This document shows positions 25,353 to 33,816 of a DNA stretch of 43,816 nt, piece after piece. The position numbers were made by a program, and so were the translations under genes. Position 1 is the first letter of the stretch, and each line of letters starts with the position of its first letter. Source of the DNA: an uncultured Bacteroidales bacterium (GTDB lineage Bacteria > Bacteroidota > Bacteroidia > Bacteroidales > Paludibacteraceae); the NCBI GenBank assembly GCA_902799185.1, contig CADBZO010000014.1, positions 59,711 to 103,526 on the forward strand. Reading direction: 5' to 3'. The notes below the pieces were generated by a model. That model searched no databases and was not told the origin of the DNA. It was given only the letters and a program-made list of their open reading frames with translations.

Positions 25353-26099
25353 ATGCTTCTTGCCAAGGAACAACGTCTCGGTGCCGCCATCCTCTTTGCC
25401 GTCGCCCTCATCGGATGGATGGTAGCCGCTTTCCGGCCGCAGACGCCCGAAGCCCCCGCACCCCGTCCGGGCAAGAAATCCTGGGCGGAACGACGCGACT
25501 CCATCAGGCTGGCGGACTCCATGCGTTACGTGCAATGGAAAGAGGAACGCGAGGCGCGCTATGACTCAGTCAAACAAGCACTTGCGGAACGCCACGAAGC
25601 CTACAAGGCGGAGCTGCAGCAATGGTTTGACTCCACGCGTCTCGCCGACTCACTCTGGCGTGATTCAATGGGGATACGGTACCCCAAACGCCTCAAAAAA
25701 GACACCGTCCTTGACCTCAACCGGTGCGACACGGCGGAGCTGCAACTTATCCGCGGCATAGGGCGGTACACGGCTGTTCAGATTGTCAAATACCGTGAAG
25801 CGTTAGGCGGTTTCTACAGCCCCTCCCAACTCACCGATGAGGCGCTGCAGAACCTCTCTCTGGACACCCTTCTGCATCATTTCACAGCGGATTCTTCGGA
25901 CGTAACAACCATTCCCGTAAACACCTGTTCTACAGAACGTTTGCAGCGTCACCCGTATTTGCGTTACAACCAGGCAAAAGCCATCTACACCCTCCGTCGC
26001 CGTCGTGTCACACTGCATACGATAGACGACCTCCGGGACCTGCCCGAACTCTCCGAAGAAGACCTCATCCGCCTCACTCCATATCTTTCTTTCGAATAA
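25353..26099 (+). CDS. Membrane-anchored helix-hairpin-helix (ComEA-like) protein
   Basis: 248 residues from the ATG at 25353, 8 bp after the xseA stop. A hydrophobic segment at about residues 10-26 is a probable anchor. A Pro-rich and charged linker (about 30-110, many Asp-Ser-x-Arg-Leu-Ala-Asp units) follows. Two helix-hairpin-helix regions end the protein: LDLNRCDTAELQLIRGIGRYTAVQIVKYREALGGF and the weaker VNTCSTERLQRHPYLRYNQAKAIYTLRRRR. This arrangement matches ComEA-like proteins that bind DNA without sequence preference. Together with the ComEC-core protein at 12.5 kb and Exo VII it hints at DNA uptake or processing, but the role is inferred. The spacer before it is a CATCAATC-type repeat. 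Confidence 0.8.
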   Translation: MLLAKEQRLGAAILFAVALIGWMVAAFRPQTPEAPAPRPGKKSWAERRDSIRLADSMRYVQWKEEREARYDSVKQALAERHEAYKAELQQWFDSTRLADSLWRDSMGIRYPKRLKKDTVLDLNRCDTAELQLIRGIGRYTAVQIVKYREALGGFYSPSQLTDEALQNLSLDTLLHHFTADSSDVTTIPVNTCSTERLQRHPYLRYNQAKAIYTLRRRRVTLHTIDDLRDLPELSEEDLIRLTPYLSFE

Positions 26100-26113
26100 A
26101 AATACAAATTCAT

Positions 26114-26144
26114 TTGTATAATCCAATTATTTTTCGTACCTTTG
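26114..26144 (+). promoter_or_regulatory. Bacteroidetes-type promoter of the antiporter-barrel-TamB operon
   Basis: -33 TTG (26114-26116), 20-bp spacer, -7 TACCTTTG (26137-26144). It decides the start of the next gene: the Met at 26142 overlaps the promoter, so the ATG at 26193 is used. Confidence 0.85.
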
Positions 26145-26192
26145 CAGGCGAAAAGGGCAGCACGTTCGATTCGAAACATATATATATCTGAT

Positions 26193-27554
26193 ATGGTACA
26201 AGATTTATACATCTTAATGATTACGGCAGGTGTCGTAGCCCTGCTTTTCAAGTTACTCAAGCAACCGGTAGTGTTGGGTTACATTGTAGCCGGTATTCTG
26301 GTCGGTCCTCACCTCTTTGGAGAGAACCTCGTCAATGCGGAGAACGTAGAGACCTGGGGGAATATCGGTGTGCTCTTCGTCCTCTTCTGCATCGGTCTGG
26401 AGTTCCGTCTCAAGAACCTCTTCGAGTCCGGCAAGGTGGCGCTCATCGGTGTCTCAACCATCGTTGGCGGTATGCTTCTTCTGGGGTACGGCGTAGGTAA
26501 GTTCTCGGAGCTGAACACGATGAACTCCCTCTTCCTGGCGGCTATGCTCTGTATGTCCTCCACCACCATTGTGATGAAGGCTATCGACGAAGCGGGGCTG
26601 ACCAAAGCGCGGTTTGTCAAAGGCGCCACCTCTATTCTTATCTTTGAGGATATCATCGCCGTCGTGCTCTTGGTGCTCCTCTCCTCCATCGCGGTCAAGA
26701 ACAGCTTCGAGGGCACCGTACTGCTGGAGAAAGTAGGCGTGCTGGCTATCACCCTCGCGGTGTGGTTCATAGTCGGTATTCTGATTATCCCTACCCTCTT
26801 CCGATGGGTGCGGCCGTATCTGAATGACGAGATCCTCATCGTCCTCTCGCTGGGCCTCTGCCTGGGGATGGTGCTGACGGCCGAAGAGGCAGGCTTCAGC
26901 TCCGCCCTCGGTGCGTTTGTGATGGGTATGATCCTGGCGGAGACCAAGGAAGCACACCGGATAGAGCACCTCATGGCGCCGCTCAAGAACGTCTTCGCCG
27001 CCATCTTCTTCGTCTCGGTCGGTATGATGATCAACCCCGCCTCGCTGGTGACTTATTGGGACTCGATACTCTTCGTGTCGCTCGTCATCATCGTCGGTAT
27101 GATCCTCTTCGGCACTCTCGGATGCTGGTGGGGTGGCGAGACCCTCAAGGACGCCATGCAAACCGGTTTCTCCTTCGTCCAGATAGGTGAGTTCTCGTTC
27201 ATCATCGCCGCCCTGGGTTCCAAACTCGGCGTCACTGACCCCGCTATCTATCCTATCATCGTAGCTTCCTCGGTGCTCACTACTTTCCTTACCCCGTATA
27301 TCATGAAGGCTACCGTACCTTGCTATACGTTCCTATACAACCATGCCTCGCCGCGTCTCAAAGCGAAGATCGATGCCCGGGAACAGGCGGTGGCAGAGGC
27401 GGAGAAAGCCGCGGCAGAGCCTAAGGAGAACAACGCGCCCTCCTCGGCGGACAAAGTGCGGCAAGCCGTACGGAAGACCGTCGTCACCAAACGCGTGGTG
27501 AACCTCTTCCTCAAGAATATGAGCGAAAACGACAATCCTAACTCACAAGAATAA
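26193..27554 (+). CDS. CPA2-family monovalent cation:proton antiporter (Kef-type membrane domain)
   Basis: 453 residues, beginning MVQDLYILMITAGVVALLFK. About a dozen hydrophobic helices are evident. Family motifs are LKQPVVLGYIVAGILVGPHLFG near the N-terminus, GVLFVLFCIGLEFRL, the STTIVMKAIDE helix, FEDIIAVVLLVLL, and EAGFSSALGAFVMGMILAET. The protein should exchange K+ or Na+ for H+ across the inner membrane. It lacks the C-terminal TrkA-N/RCK nucleotide-binding domain of KefB/KefC and instead ends in a charged Ala/Glu/Lys tail (about 405-453). The stop shares one base with the next ATG (TAATG). Confidence 0.92.
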   Translation: MVQDLYILMITAGVVALLFKLLKQPVVLGYIVAGILVGPHLFGENLVNAENVETWGNIGVLFVLFCIGLEFRLKNLFESGKVALIGVSTIVGGMLLLGYGVGKFSELNTMNSLFLAAMLCMSSTTIVMKAIDEAGLTKARFVKGATSILIFEDIIAVVLLVLLSSIAVKNSFEGTVLLEKVGVLAITLAVWFIVGILIIPTLFRWVRPYLNDEILIVLSLGLCLGMVLTAEEAGFSSALGAFVMGMILAETKEAHRIEHLMAPLKNVFAAIFFVSVGMMINPASLVTYWDSILFVSLVIIVGMILFGTLGCWWGGETLKDAMQTGFSFVQIGEFSFIIAALGSKLGVTDPAIYPIIVASSVLTTFLTPYIMKATVPCYTFLYNHASPRLKAKIDAREQAVAEAEKAAAEPKENNAPSSADKVRQAVRKTVVTKRVVNLFLKNMSENDNPNSQE

Positions 27555-28378
27555 TGAAAAAACTATTCCCGTTCTTCCTGCTCTTCGTCCCGCTGATGGC
27601 GACAGGGCAGACCCCGGAGACCGCCAAAGACCCCCATATCATCGACGGCCTCACCTCTGTTGCTGCGATTGCCGGCGAGACCAAGACGCCGGAGACCGTT
27701 CAGGACACTGCGGCTGCGCCTGCCCTCCCGGAGATACCTCTCTGGAAGAAAAAACTCTACTACGGCTATAACTTCGACATCTATTTCCACAGCGACTCCA
27801 AAAAGGACAGCCGGGAGAACGGCTGGTCATTCGCCCTCACCCCGGAGATAGGATGGAAACTGACGGAGAAGATTTACCTGGGTATGCGGTTCGGCGGTAG
27901 CTACGCCAATTATAAGAGTTCCTATCTTGTGTCCGTGATAGACACCTCCTATTACACCGATCTGCGTATTCATGTAGGCTCATGGGAAGTAGCGCCGTAC
28001 GTGCGGTACAAGATGAAATCGCTCTTTAACGACAAGGTGGGCATCTGGCTGGAGGCGCACCTCTATGCCGGCATGGACTTCCCCCGCGTGACGGAAGGCA
28101 AGACTGCGTACACCGATTACGACGGATTGCGTTATTCCACCACATACGGGTTCCAGGTCTCGCCGGTCATCACCTATCAGTTCAACCGAAAGAGTACCTT
28201 CCAGATATTCTTCTCCATCCTCTCGCTGGGCTACAGCGGTACCATGTACAGCTATGCCGGTCACCGCGAGTTCTCGAATGATGTCATCATCTTCTCCGGC
28301 AAACTGAGCAACCTCCTTTCCAACCAATTCACACCGGGTCTGTACGGCTTGCGGTTCGGTGTGCAGAAGAGTTTCTAA
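27554..28378 (+). CDS. Outer-membrane beta-barrel-like protein of unknown family
   Basis: 274 residues. A signal peptide (MKKLFPFFLLFVPLMATGQ) is followed by a Thr/Ala/Pro-rich linker (about 20-60). The rest shows alternating amphipathic strands with aromatic ends: KLYYGYNFDIYFH, SFALTPEIGWKL, IYLGMRFGGSY, YGFQVSPVITYQF, FQIFFSILSLGYSGTMY, and a final LYGLRFGVQKSF with terminal Phe, typical of BAM substrates. I do not recognise a specific family. It overlaps the antiporter stop by one base and is directly followed by the GTG of the TamB fusion, so it may work with, or be a substrate of, that machine. Confidence 0.7.
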   Translation: MKKLFPFFLLFVPLMATGQTPETAKDPHIIDGLTSVAAIAGETKTPETVQDTAAAPALPEIPLWKKKLYYGYNFDIYFHSDSKKDSRENGWSFALTPEIGWKLTEKIYLGMRFGGSYANYKSSYLVSVIDTSYYTDLRIHVGSWEVAPYVRYKMKSLFNDKVGIWLEAHLYAGMDFPRVTEGKTAYTDYDGLRYSTTYGFQVSPVITYQFNRKSTFQIFFSILSLGYSGTMYSYAGHREFSNDVIIFSGKLSNLLSNQFTPGLYGLRFGVQKSF

Positions 28379-31300
28379 GTGAAGCGTCTCCTGTCTCTGT
28401 TGTGGAAGATCCCGCTTGCGCTGACAGGCGTACTCACGGGCGTGGTGTTGCTACTGCTGATAGCGGTAGCCACGGTGCTCTATGTCCCTTCCATTAGGCA
28501 GAAAGTACTGGAGAAAGGTATCGCTGTCGCCAACGGGCAGACCGACTGGGACATCGACCTCGGGCGCATGTACCTCTCCCCTTTCCACCATTCGCCGGAG
28601 GTTCTCTACCTCGCGTACAAAGGCGAGGAGGACCTGCCTGTGCAGGTGGAGATTGACAGCCTCTTTGTCGGCCATCGCGGCCGGGACACTCTGGCCTATG
28701 TCCGCACCCTCCGTCTGTCGGCGCTGCTTAAAACACGAAACGCTCCGCTCTTTGAGGAGGGGAAAGGTCTCAACCTGCCGCCCATTGCGGTGGACACCCT
28801 CCTTCTTGACCGCACGGCTTTCCATTCCGGCACGCTCATCAAGACCGTTGGCGTGGATGTGGACCTGGGCGGACTCAACGTCTCCAGCCCGGAGATCCGT
28901 ATTGCCGAAGGCCGTTACCCGCTCCATGGACTGAGACTCAGCGATGTCTCCGTGGGCATCGACCTCCGTCCAGACACGGCGCAGAAGGCGCAGGACACCG
29001 CGAAAACAGAGCCTGCCCCCCTGCGTCTATGCTTCGACCTGCCGGACGGAGAACTCCGTAACGTCCGTTTCCGTCTCACCCCGCTGGGGCTGGATATACA
29101 GACCGGCTCGCTCTCTACCGAGGCGCTGGTGGACGTAGGGGCCAACCGCTACGACGCACGGCGGCTGGAGGTAGGCGCTTTCGCCCTCTCTCTCGGCGCA
29201 CTGCGCATACCCGCCGACACCATCCATGGTAGTGCCGTAGCGGATATTCAGAATAACCTCATCACCTCCCACGGCATCTATGTCCGCTCCTCGGAGTTAG
29301 GCGCCACGGCGGATCTCTCCTACGCCTCCATGGACCTGGCGGCCATGCGGGCCGAAGCGGTCGGGGACGCGGAGTACCAAGGTTCCAAAGCCTCGCTGAG
29401 AGCGTCCTATGACATCGACGACGAGGCCTATGACGCTACCGTACATATCGACCGTGTCAACCTCCGGCCTTTTCTCCCGGACGCGCCGCATATAGCTCTC
29501 GCCGGAGATATGGAGGCTGCGGGTAAAGGTATCAATCCCAAACGCCCCCTCTCCTCGCGTGTCAGCGTACGGCTGGACGAAGCCGTCTATGACACCTACG
29601 ACCTCTCCCGTACCTCCATACACCTGGCTACGGACACCGTTACCTCTCTCTCTCTTGCCACGCCCGGCATAGACCTCTCCGCCGCCACGCCGATGCCCCT
29701 TTTCACGTTCGTCAACAGCCTCCCGCCGTTGATACAGACCGTCACGGACTCCGCCGTACTCGCCTCGCTCATCTCGCTTGGGGACCTCACCGTCCTGGAT
29801 ACTATCCGAACCCGTATCCCGGCGCTGGACGCCGACATAGCCCTGCGGCAAGGCAGTCTCCTCCAGCCTTTCATCGACTCCCTCCATCTGAATCTGGACA
29901 GGGCGGACCTTACCCTCCGTTCCGATACCGCAAAGACGGACATCGCCTTTGACGCAGCCGCCACGCCACTGAACCTGCAGCCCTCGGCGGTAAACCTCAG
30001 GCTGGCTCTGACCGAAGGCGTGACCTCCGCTTCACTCACCGCCAATACGGCCCTTACAGACGGCGTGATGAGCGTCGAAGACCTCTGTACCGAAGCCGCG
30101 CTGCGGATGAACCTCACGCGCTACGGACGCAAGCTCAAAGGCACCGGACGCCTCACGCTGGACAGCCTCTCCTATCAGTCGATGGACCTGGGCTCGCGCG
30201 CCATAGACATCGCCCTCTCGCCGTCGCAGGAGTACCCTGACGCCTTGCGCGCAGAGGTGCAGGCGGACGACATACCCCTTTCTATCCTGGACGGCTTTGT
30301 ACATCTGCCGGATATAGACATACAGGGAGCCGTACGAGCCTCTGCGGCGGTGGACGGACTGCCGCGGAAAACGGACATCTCTGCCGAGGTGCAGCCTATA
30401 GGCGTCGCCGCGGAATACAAGCCCTACGGGATAGGTATATCGCTCGGCGGGACACCTATCGTCATGTCGCATAACAAAGTGGACCTCAACGGTCTGCCGG
30501 TCTATGCCGCGGATAGCACGTTCGTCGCCCTCTACGGCGGACTCGACCTCAACACCATGCGGATGAACGTCACCCTGGAGGCGGATAGTTTTGCCCCGGT
30601 CAAACTGCCTCAGGGCGGTCCGTTTCCTGTCTATGGCGAACTGGCGGCAGACCTCCGCGGCTCGGTCACAGGCCCCCTTGACAGCATCCTCGCCGACGTG
30701 GATATCACCGTCCTTCCCACTACCGACATCACCTACCCCATTGACAAGAAAAACCTGGCGCAAGTCAAGCCGTACGGTACTGTCAATGTGCGTTTTAACA
30801 CCGCCGGAAACAAGCTCGACTTAGGCGGCCGCATCAACGTCGATGACGGACTCGTCCGGTACTCGCCGAAGCTCTATCCCGTCATGCCTTTCCGGGTTGA
30901 TTCGGGTAGCCGGGTGACCTTCAACGGACCCATAGGAAAGACCCGCCTCGACGTCTCGGCATCCCAGCAGGTCAAAGCCGATGTGGAAGCCGAGGGGGAA
31001 GACACACGGCGGGTGGATTTCCGGACCGGCGTACGCGTCAACGGCGTGGTTGACTCCATTGGCATCGAGTCCATCGGTTTCTTCCTCGAAGCCCCTGACG
31101 ACGAACGCATCACACGCGAACTGGCGTCCGTCGATGAGGGCACACGCGAAGGACTCGCCGCTACACTCCTCGCTACCGGCATGTATGTCGGTGAGAGCAA
31201 CGAGGCGGCGCAACGCGATGGATATGCCCTCACGTCCATCATCAACAGCCGCATCAACGCCGCCATGGCGAACTCTAAAATAGGCAAGTTCATGGACGTG

Positions 31301-32992
31301 GATTTCAGCAGCGGACAGACACACCACGCCGCCGGCAAGTCCAACGATATGAATATCGCTATCAGCAAGTCGTTCTTCAAAAACCGGCTGCGTATCACGG
31401 TCGGTTCCACCATCTCCGACAACCCCGATGTGAACAAGGCCAACGGCCTCTTCTCCTCCCTCACCGCCGACTACAAGATTCTCCCCAAATCTCAAATCTC
31501 AATTCTCAATTCTCAATTCTCAAATACCTCCTTGCTCCTCCGCCTCTACTCTCAGCGCGACTATAACAATATCCTGGAGGGCGAACTGCTCAAATCCGGA
31601 CTCAGCGTGCGGGCGGACAAGGAATGGCGGAGACGCGAACTGTTCCGCGGAGACAGCATCACCCGCACCTACGGACTGACGGCGGACGCAGGCGTGGCCT
31701 ACCGTTCCAACAACAGCATCGGTCCGGACCTCACCCTCAAGCACACCATCCGCAACATCCTCGGCAACGGCGAGTCCTTCACCCTCAAAGCCAACGGAGC
31801 GTACTACTGGGCGTTGAGGAACAGACACCCCGGAGACCCCAAGAAAACCGACACATACAAACTCGGGCTCAACGCCTCGCTCGTCTTCCCCTATCTGCAT
31901 TGGACGGGCGACAACAACCCCGAGGGAGACACGCGCTACATGCTCGGCTACCAGTATGAGAATATCGCCGGAGGATACGGCGTGCATAAGCTCTCAGGCT
32001 CCTTCACCTATTTCATCCGCTCCGCCCGCAACTCCTTCATCACCCATGCTTTCACGCCTTTCTCGCTCTCCGTCGTGCTCGTCAAAGCCGAATCGGAGAA
32101 CCTGCTGGACAAGGCCGAAGAGTACCCCCAGCTGATCAAGATCCTCGCCGGAAACGAGTTCGTGCCCTCCGTCGGATATAACTTCATCTATAATGACTAC
32201 CGCGCCAAACGGACGGTGAACACTATGCTCGACCTCGGTGTCAAGGAGTCCGGCAACCTCATTAACGCTCTCTACTGCCTCTTCGGGCAGAAATGGAACG
32301 ACCCCAAGAAACTGGGAGGCATCACTTTCAACCGCTTCGTCAAACTCTCGGCAGAGCTGCGGAACAAGTTCAACCTCACCGAGCAAGTCTGCATCGCTAC
32401 GCGCCTCTTCGCAGGAGCGAATATACCGCTCGGCAACTCTTCCGCAGCACCCCTGTCCGAAGCTTTCTATACCGGCGGACCGAACAGCCTCAGGGCTACC
32501 TCGCCCTCCTCCTACGGACCGGGAAACTTCTACTCCGCCAAATACAACCAGCCCTTCTTCCATGCCGGCGACGTCAAACTGGAGGCGAACTTCGAACTCC
32601 GTTTCCCTATCGTCTGGAAACTCTACGGAGCCGCGTTTGTCGATGCAGGAAACGTATGGAACTGGACCTCCACCGCGGACCTGTTCACGGCGGCGGGACT
32701 GGAAGATTACAAATCCAGAATGGAGCTCCCCGACGACCTCCATGACGGTATCCTCAACAACCCCGACTGGGCACGCCAGATAGCCCTTGGAACGGGTGCC
32801 GGACTCCGTCTGGATATCGACGGACTCGTCATCCGCCTCGACATCGGTGTGGGTATTCACGCCCCCTACCAGACCTTCAAATACGACAAGGACGGCAACC
32901 CCGACAAGACGCAACCTATCTCTACCTATTTCAACATCCCCTCTGCCCTTGACGCCCTCCGCGTCAACTTCGGCATCGGCTACCCCTTCTGA
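28379..32992 (+). CDS. TamB-type translocation module fused to a C-terminal Omp85 (TamA/BamA-like) barrel
   Basis: One uninterrupted 1537-residue frame from a GTG directly after the previous stop. Residues about 10-35 are a single inner-membrane helix (MKRLLSLLWKIPLALTG). A very long beta-rich AsmA/TamB-like region follows. The TamB C-terminal (DUF490) signature is at about 840-1085: PFRVDSGSRVTFNGPIG, REGLAATLLATGMYVG, INSRINAAMANSKIG, LRITVGSTISDNP, YNNILEGELLKSGLSVRADKEW. From about 1090 an Omp85 surface-antigen barrel follows: FTYFIRSARNSFI, FYTGGPNSLRATSPSS-YGPG, FVDAGNVWNW, GTGAGLRLDIDGLVIRLDIGVG, and a C-terminal GIGYPF. POTRA domains are absent. TamA and TamB are normally separate inner- and outer-membrane partners. 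The RGW/RGY loop motif reads RAT here. A spacer-like insert sits at residues about 1038-1052. Confidence 0.85.
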   Translation: MKRLLSLLWKIPLALTGVLTGVVLLLLIAVATVLYVPSIRQKVLEKGIAVANGQTDWDIDLGRMYLSPFHHSPEVLYLAYKGEEDLPVQVEIDSLFVGHRGRDTLAYVRTLRLSALLKTRNAPLFEEGKGLNLPPIAVDTLLLDRTAFHSGTLIKTVGVDVDLGGLNVSSPEIRIAEGRYPLHGLRLSDVSVGIDLRPDTAQKAQDTAKTEPAPLRLCFDLPDGELRNVRFRLTPLGLDIQTGSLSTEALVDVGANRYDARRLEVGAFALSLGALRIPADTIHGSAVADIQNNLITSHGIYVRSSELGATADLSYASMDLAAMRAEAVGDAEYQGSKASLRASYDIDDEAYDATVHIDRVNLRPFLPDAPHIALAGDMEAAGKGINPKRPLSSRVSVRLDEAVYDTYDLSRTSIHLATDTVTSLSLATPGIDLSAATPMPLFTFVNSLPPLIQTVTDSAVLASLISLGDLTVLDTIRTRIPALDADIALRQGSLLQPFIDSLHLNLDRADLTLRSDTAKTDIAFDAAATPLNLQPSAVNLRLALTEGVTSASLTANTALTDGVMSVEDLCTEAALRMNLTRYGRKLKGTGRLTLDSLSYQSMDLGSRAIDIALSPSQEYPDALRAEVQADDIPLSILDGFVHLPDIDIQGAVRASAAVDGLPRKTDISAEVQPIGVAAEYKPYGIGISLGGTPIVMSHNKVDLNGLPVYAADSTFVALYGGLDLNTMRMNVTLEADSFAPVKLPQGGPFPVYGELAADLRGSVTGPLDSILADVDITVLPTTDITYPIDKKNLAQVKPYGTVNVRFNTAGNKLDLGGRINVDDGLVRYSPKLYPVMPFRVDSGSRVTFNGPIGKTRLDVSASQQVKADVEAEGEDTRRVDFRTGVRVNGVVDSIGIESIGFFLEAPDDERITRELASVDEGTREGLAATLLATGMYVGESNEAAQRDGYALTSIINSRINAAMANSKIGKFMDVDFSSGQTHHAAGKSNDMNIAISKSFFKNRLRITVGSTISDNPDVNKANGLFSSLTADYKILPKSQISILNSQFSNTSLLLRLYSQRDYNNILEGELLKSGLSVRADKEWRRRELFRGDSITRTYGLTADAGVAYRSNNSIGPDLTLKHTIRNILGNGESFTLKANGAYYWALRNRHPGDPKKTDTYKLGLNASLVFPYLHWTGDNNPEGDTRYMLGYQYENIAGGYGVHKLSGSFTYFIRSARNSFITHAFTPFSLSVVLVKAESENLLDKAEEYPQLIKILAGNEFVPSVGYNFIYNDYRAKRTVNTMLDLGVKESGNLINALYCLFGQKWNDPKKLGGITFNRFVKLSAELRNKFNLTEQVCIATRLFAGANIPLGNSSAAPLSEAFYTGGPNSLRATSPSSYGPGNFYSAKYNQPFFHAGDVKLEANFELRFPIVWKLYGAAFVDAGNVWNWTSTADLFTAAGLEDYKSRMELPDDLHDGILNNPDWARQIALGTGAGLRLDIDGLVIRLDIGVGIHAPYQTFKYDKDGNPDKTQPISTYFNIPSALDALRVNFGIGYPF
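31489..31534. repeat. Spacer-like low-complexity insert in the TamB fusion
   Basis: Units CAAATCTCAAATCTC followed by three AATTCTC units keep the frame and encode KSQISILNSQFSN in the middle of the conserved TamB C-terminal region (between TADYKILP and LLLRLYSQRDY). Confidence 0.7.
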
Positions 32993-33595
32993 TAGAAGTT
33001 TCCTAGTTCTCCTAGCCCCCTATCCCCTCCCCCTCTGAGAGGGGGTCGGGGGGTGTCTTCCTTTCCCCGCTGGCCTTCCGCCTCGCTCTTTTTCCGCACA
33101 AAAAGCGCGTGATTAGCGCGTGATAAGCTGGTGATAAGCGCGTTATTACCGCGTTATTCCTATATCGTTACAGAAGAATGCACTGTCACACTCTCCGCGG
33201 CTTCATCATCACCACCCTGAAGTCCGCCCATTGAAGAACATACAGCCCGCGTTTTTCCAAAAACAGCCTGCCCGCGTCTTTTCTCCATAGTATCGACCAT
33301 GCATGGGCGATTTTCCCGGATTAGCGACAGCGGTCTGGTATCTCCGGATTTTCCGGTCCCCGTCGCTAATCCCTCATTCCATCATTCTCGACTTTCATCA
33401 ATCCACCATTTAGCTCGCTCTGCGAGGCTCTGTCCCGTCAATCCTTCATTCATCAATCCTTCATTCATCAATCCATCATTCATCAATACATCATTCCTTA
33501 CGCGCCCCTATTTCTGATTACCTCTGCTTACCGCTGCTTATTCCTGCCTATTCCTGCCTATTCATGCCTAAAAAGGCCTATTCATGCAAATAAAT
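32993..33595. other. Low-complexity intergenic region at the island boundary, no gene seen
   Basis: About 600 bp with several repeat families: a GC-rich hairpin tract (33016-33054, CCCCCTCT/GAGAGGGGG) that may terminate the tamB transcript, five 11-bp units beginning GCGCGTGATTA (33104-33158), four 15-bp units TCAATCCTTCATTCA (33438-33497), and about seven 10-bp units of the CCTATTCCTG type (33518-33590). The open frame crossing 33299-33517 encodes only repeat peptide. Base composition falls from GC-rich to AT-rich along it. Confidence 0.7.
33438..33497. repeat. Four 15-bp tandem repeats (TCAATCCTTCATTCA)
   Basis: Four consecutive units with one to three changes each. Related CATCAATC sequence fills the xseA-HhH spacer at 25320-25352. 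Confidence 0.85.
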
Positions 33596-33626
33596 TTGCA
33601 TATATCAAAAAATTATTGTACCTTTG
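33596..33626 (+). promoter_or_regulatory. Bacteroidetes-type promoter opening the accessory island
   Basis: -33 TTG (33596-33598) in TTTGCATATA, 20-bp spacer, -7 TACCTTTG (33619-33626). The next ATG with a plausible frame is about 190 bp downstream, giving an unusually long leader. Confidence 0.8.
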
Positions 33627-33632
33627 TGCCCG

Positions 33633-33816
33633 AAAATGTAAAATGGGTTATTGTGTACGCATGTGACGACCGATGAGCGGGAGAAGAGCGAGACACCAAA
33701 ATATAAAATAGTAACAACGCTGAGCGCTTGAAAGACCATTTCACAAGGTTGTAAACATTTTTGATAATTACCACAGATAACTAACAGATTGTGTAAAACT
33801 TAAATTATATATCATT
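33633..33816 (+). ncRNA. Long structured 5' leader or possible non-coding RNA
   Basis: About 184 nt lie between a canonical promoter and the next ORF. The stretch has no sustained frame and contains a hairpin CAACGC-TGA-GCG(C)TTG at 33715-33730 and a G/A-rich single-strand-like segment (GAGCGGGAGAAGAGCGAGA). Accessory systems such as retrons carry RNAs in this place, but no reverse transcriptase is next to it. The RNA call is speculative. Confidence 0.25.

Noticed and set aside
33299-33517. 72-codon frame in the spacer after the TamB fusion
   Set aside because: Its second half is translation of 15-bp tandem repeats (NPSFI units), with no promoter or ribosome-binding context.
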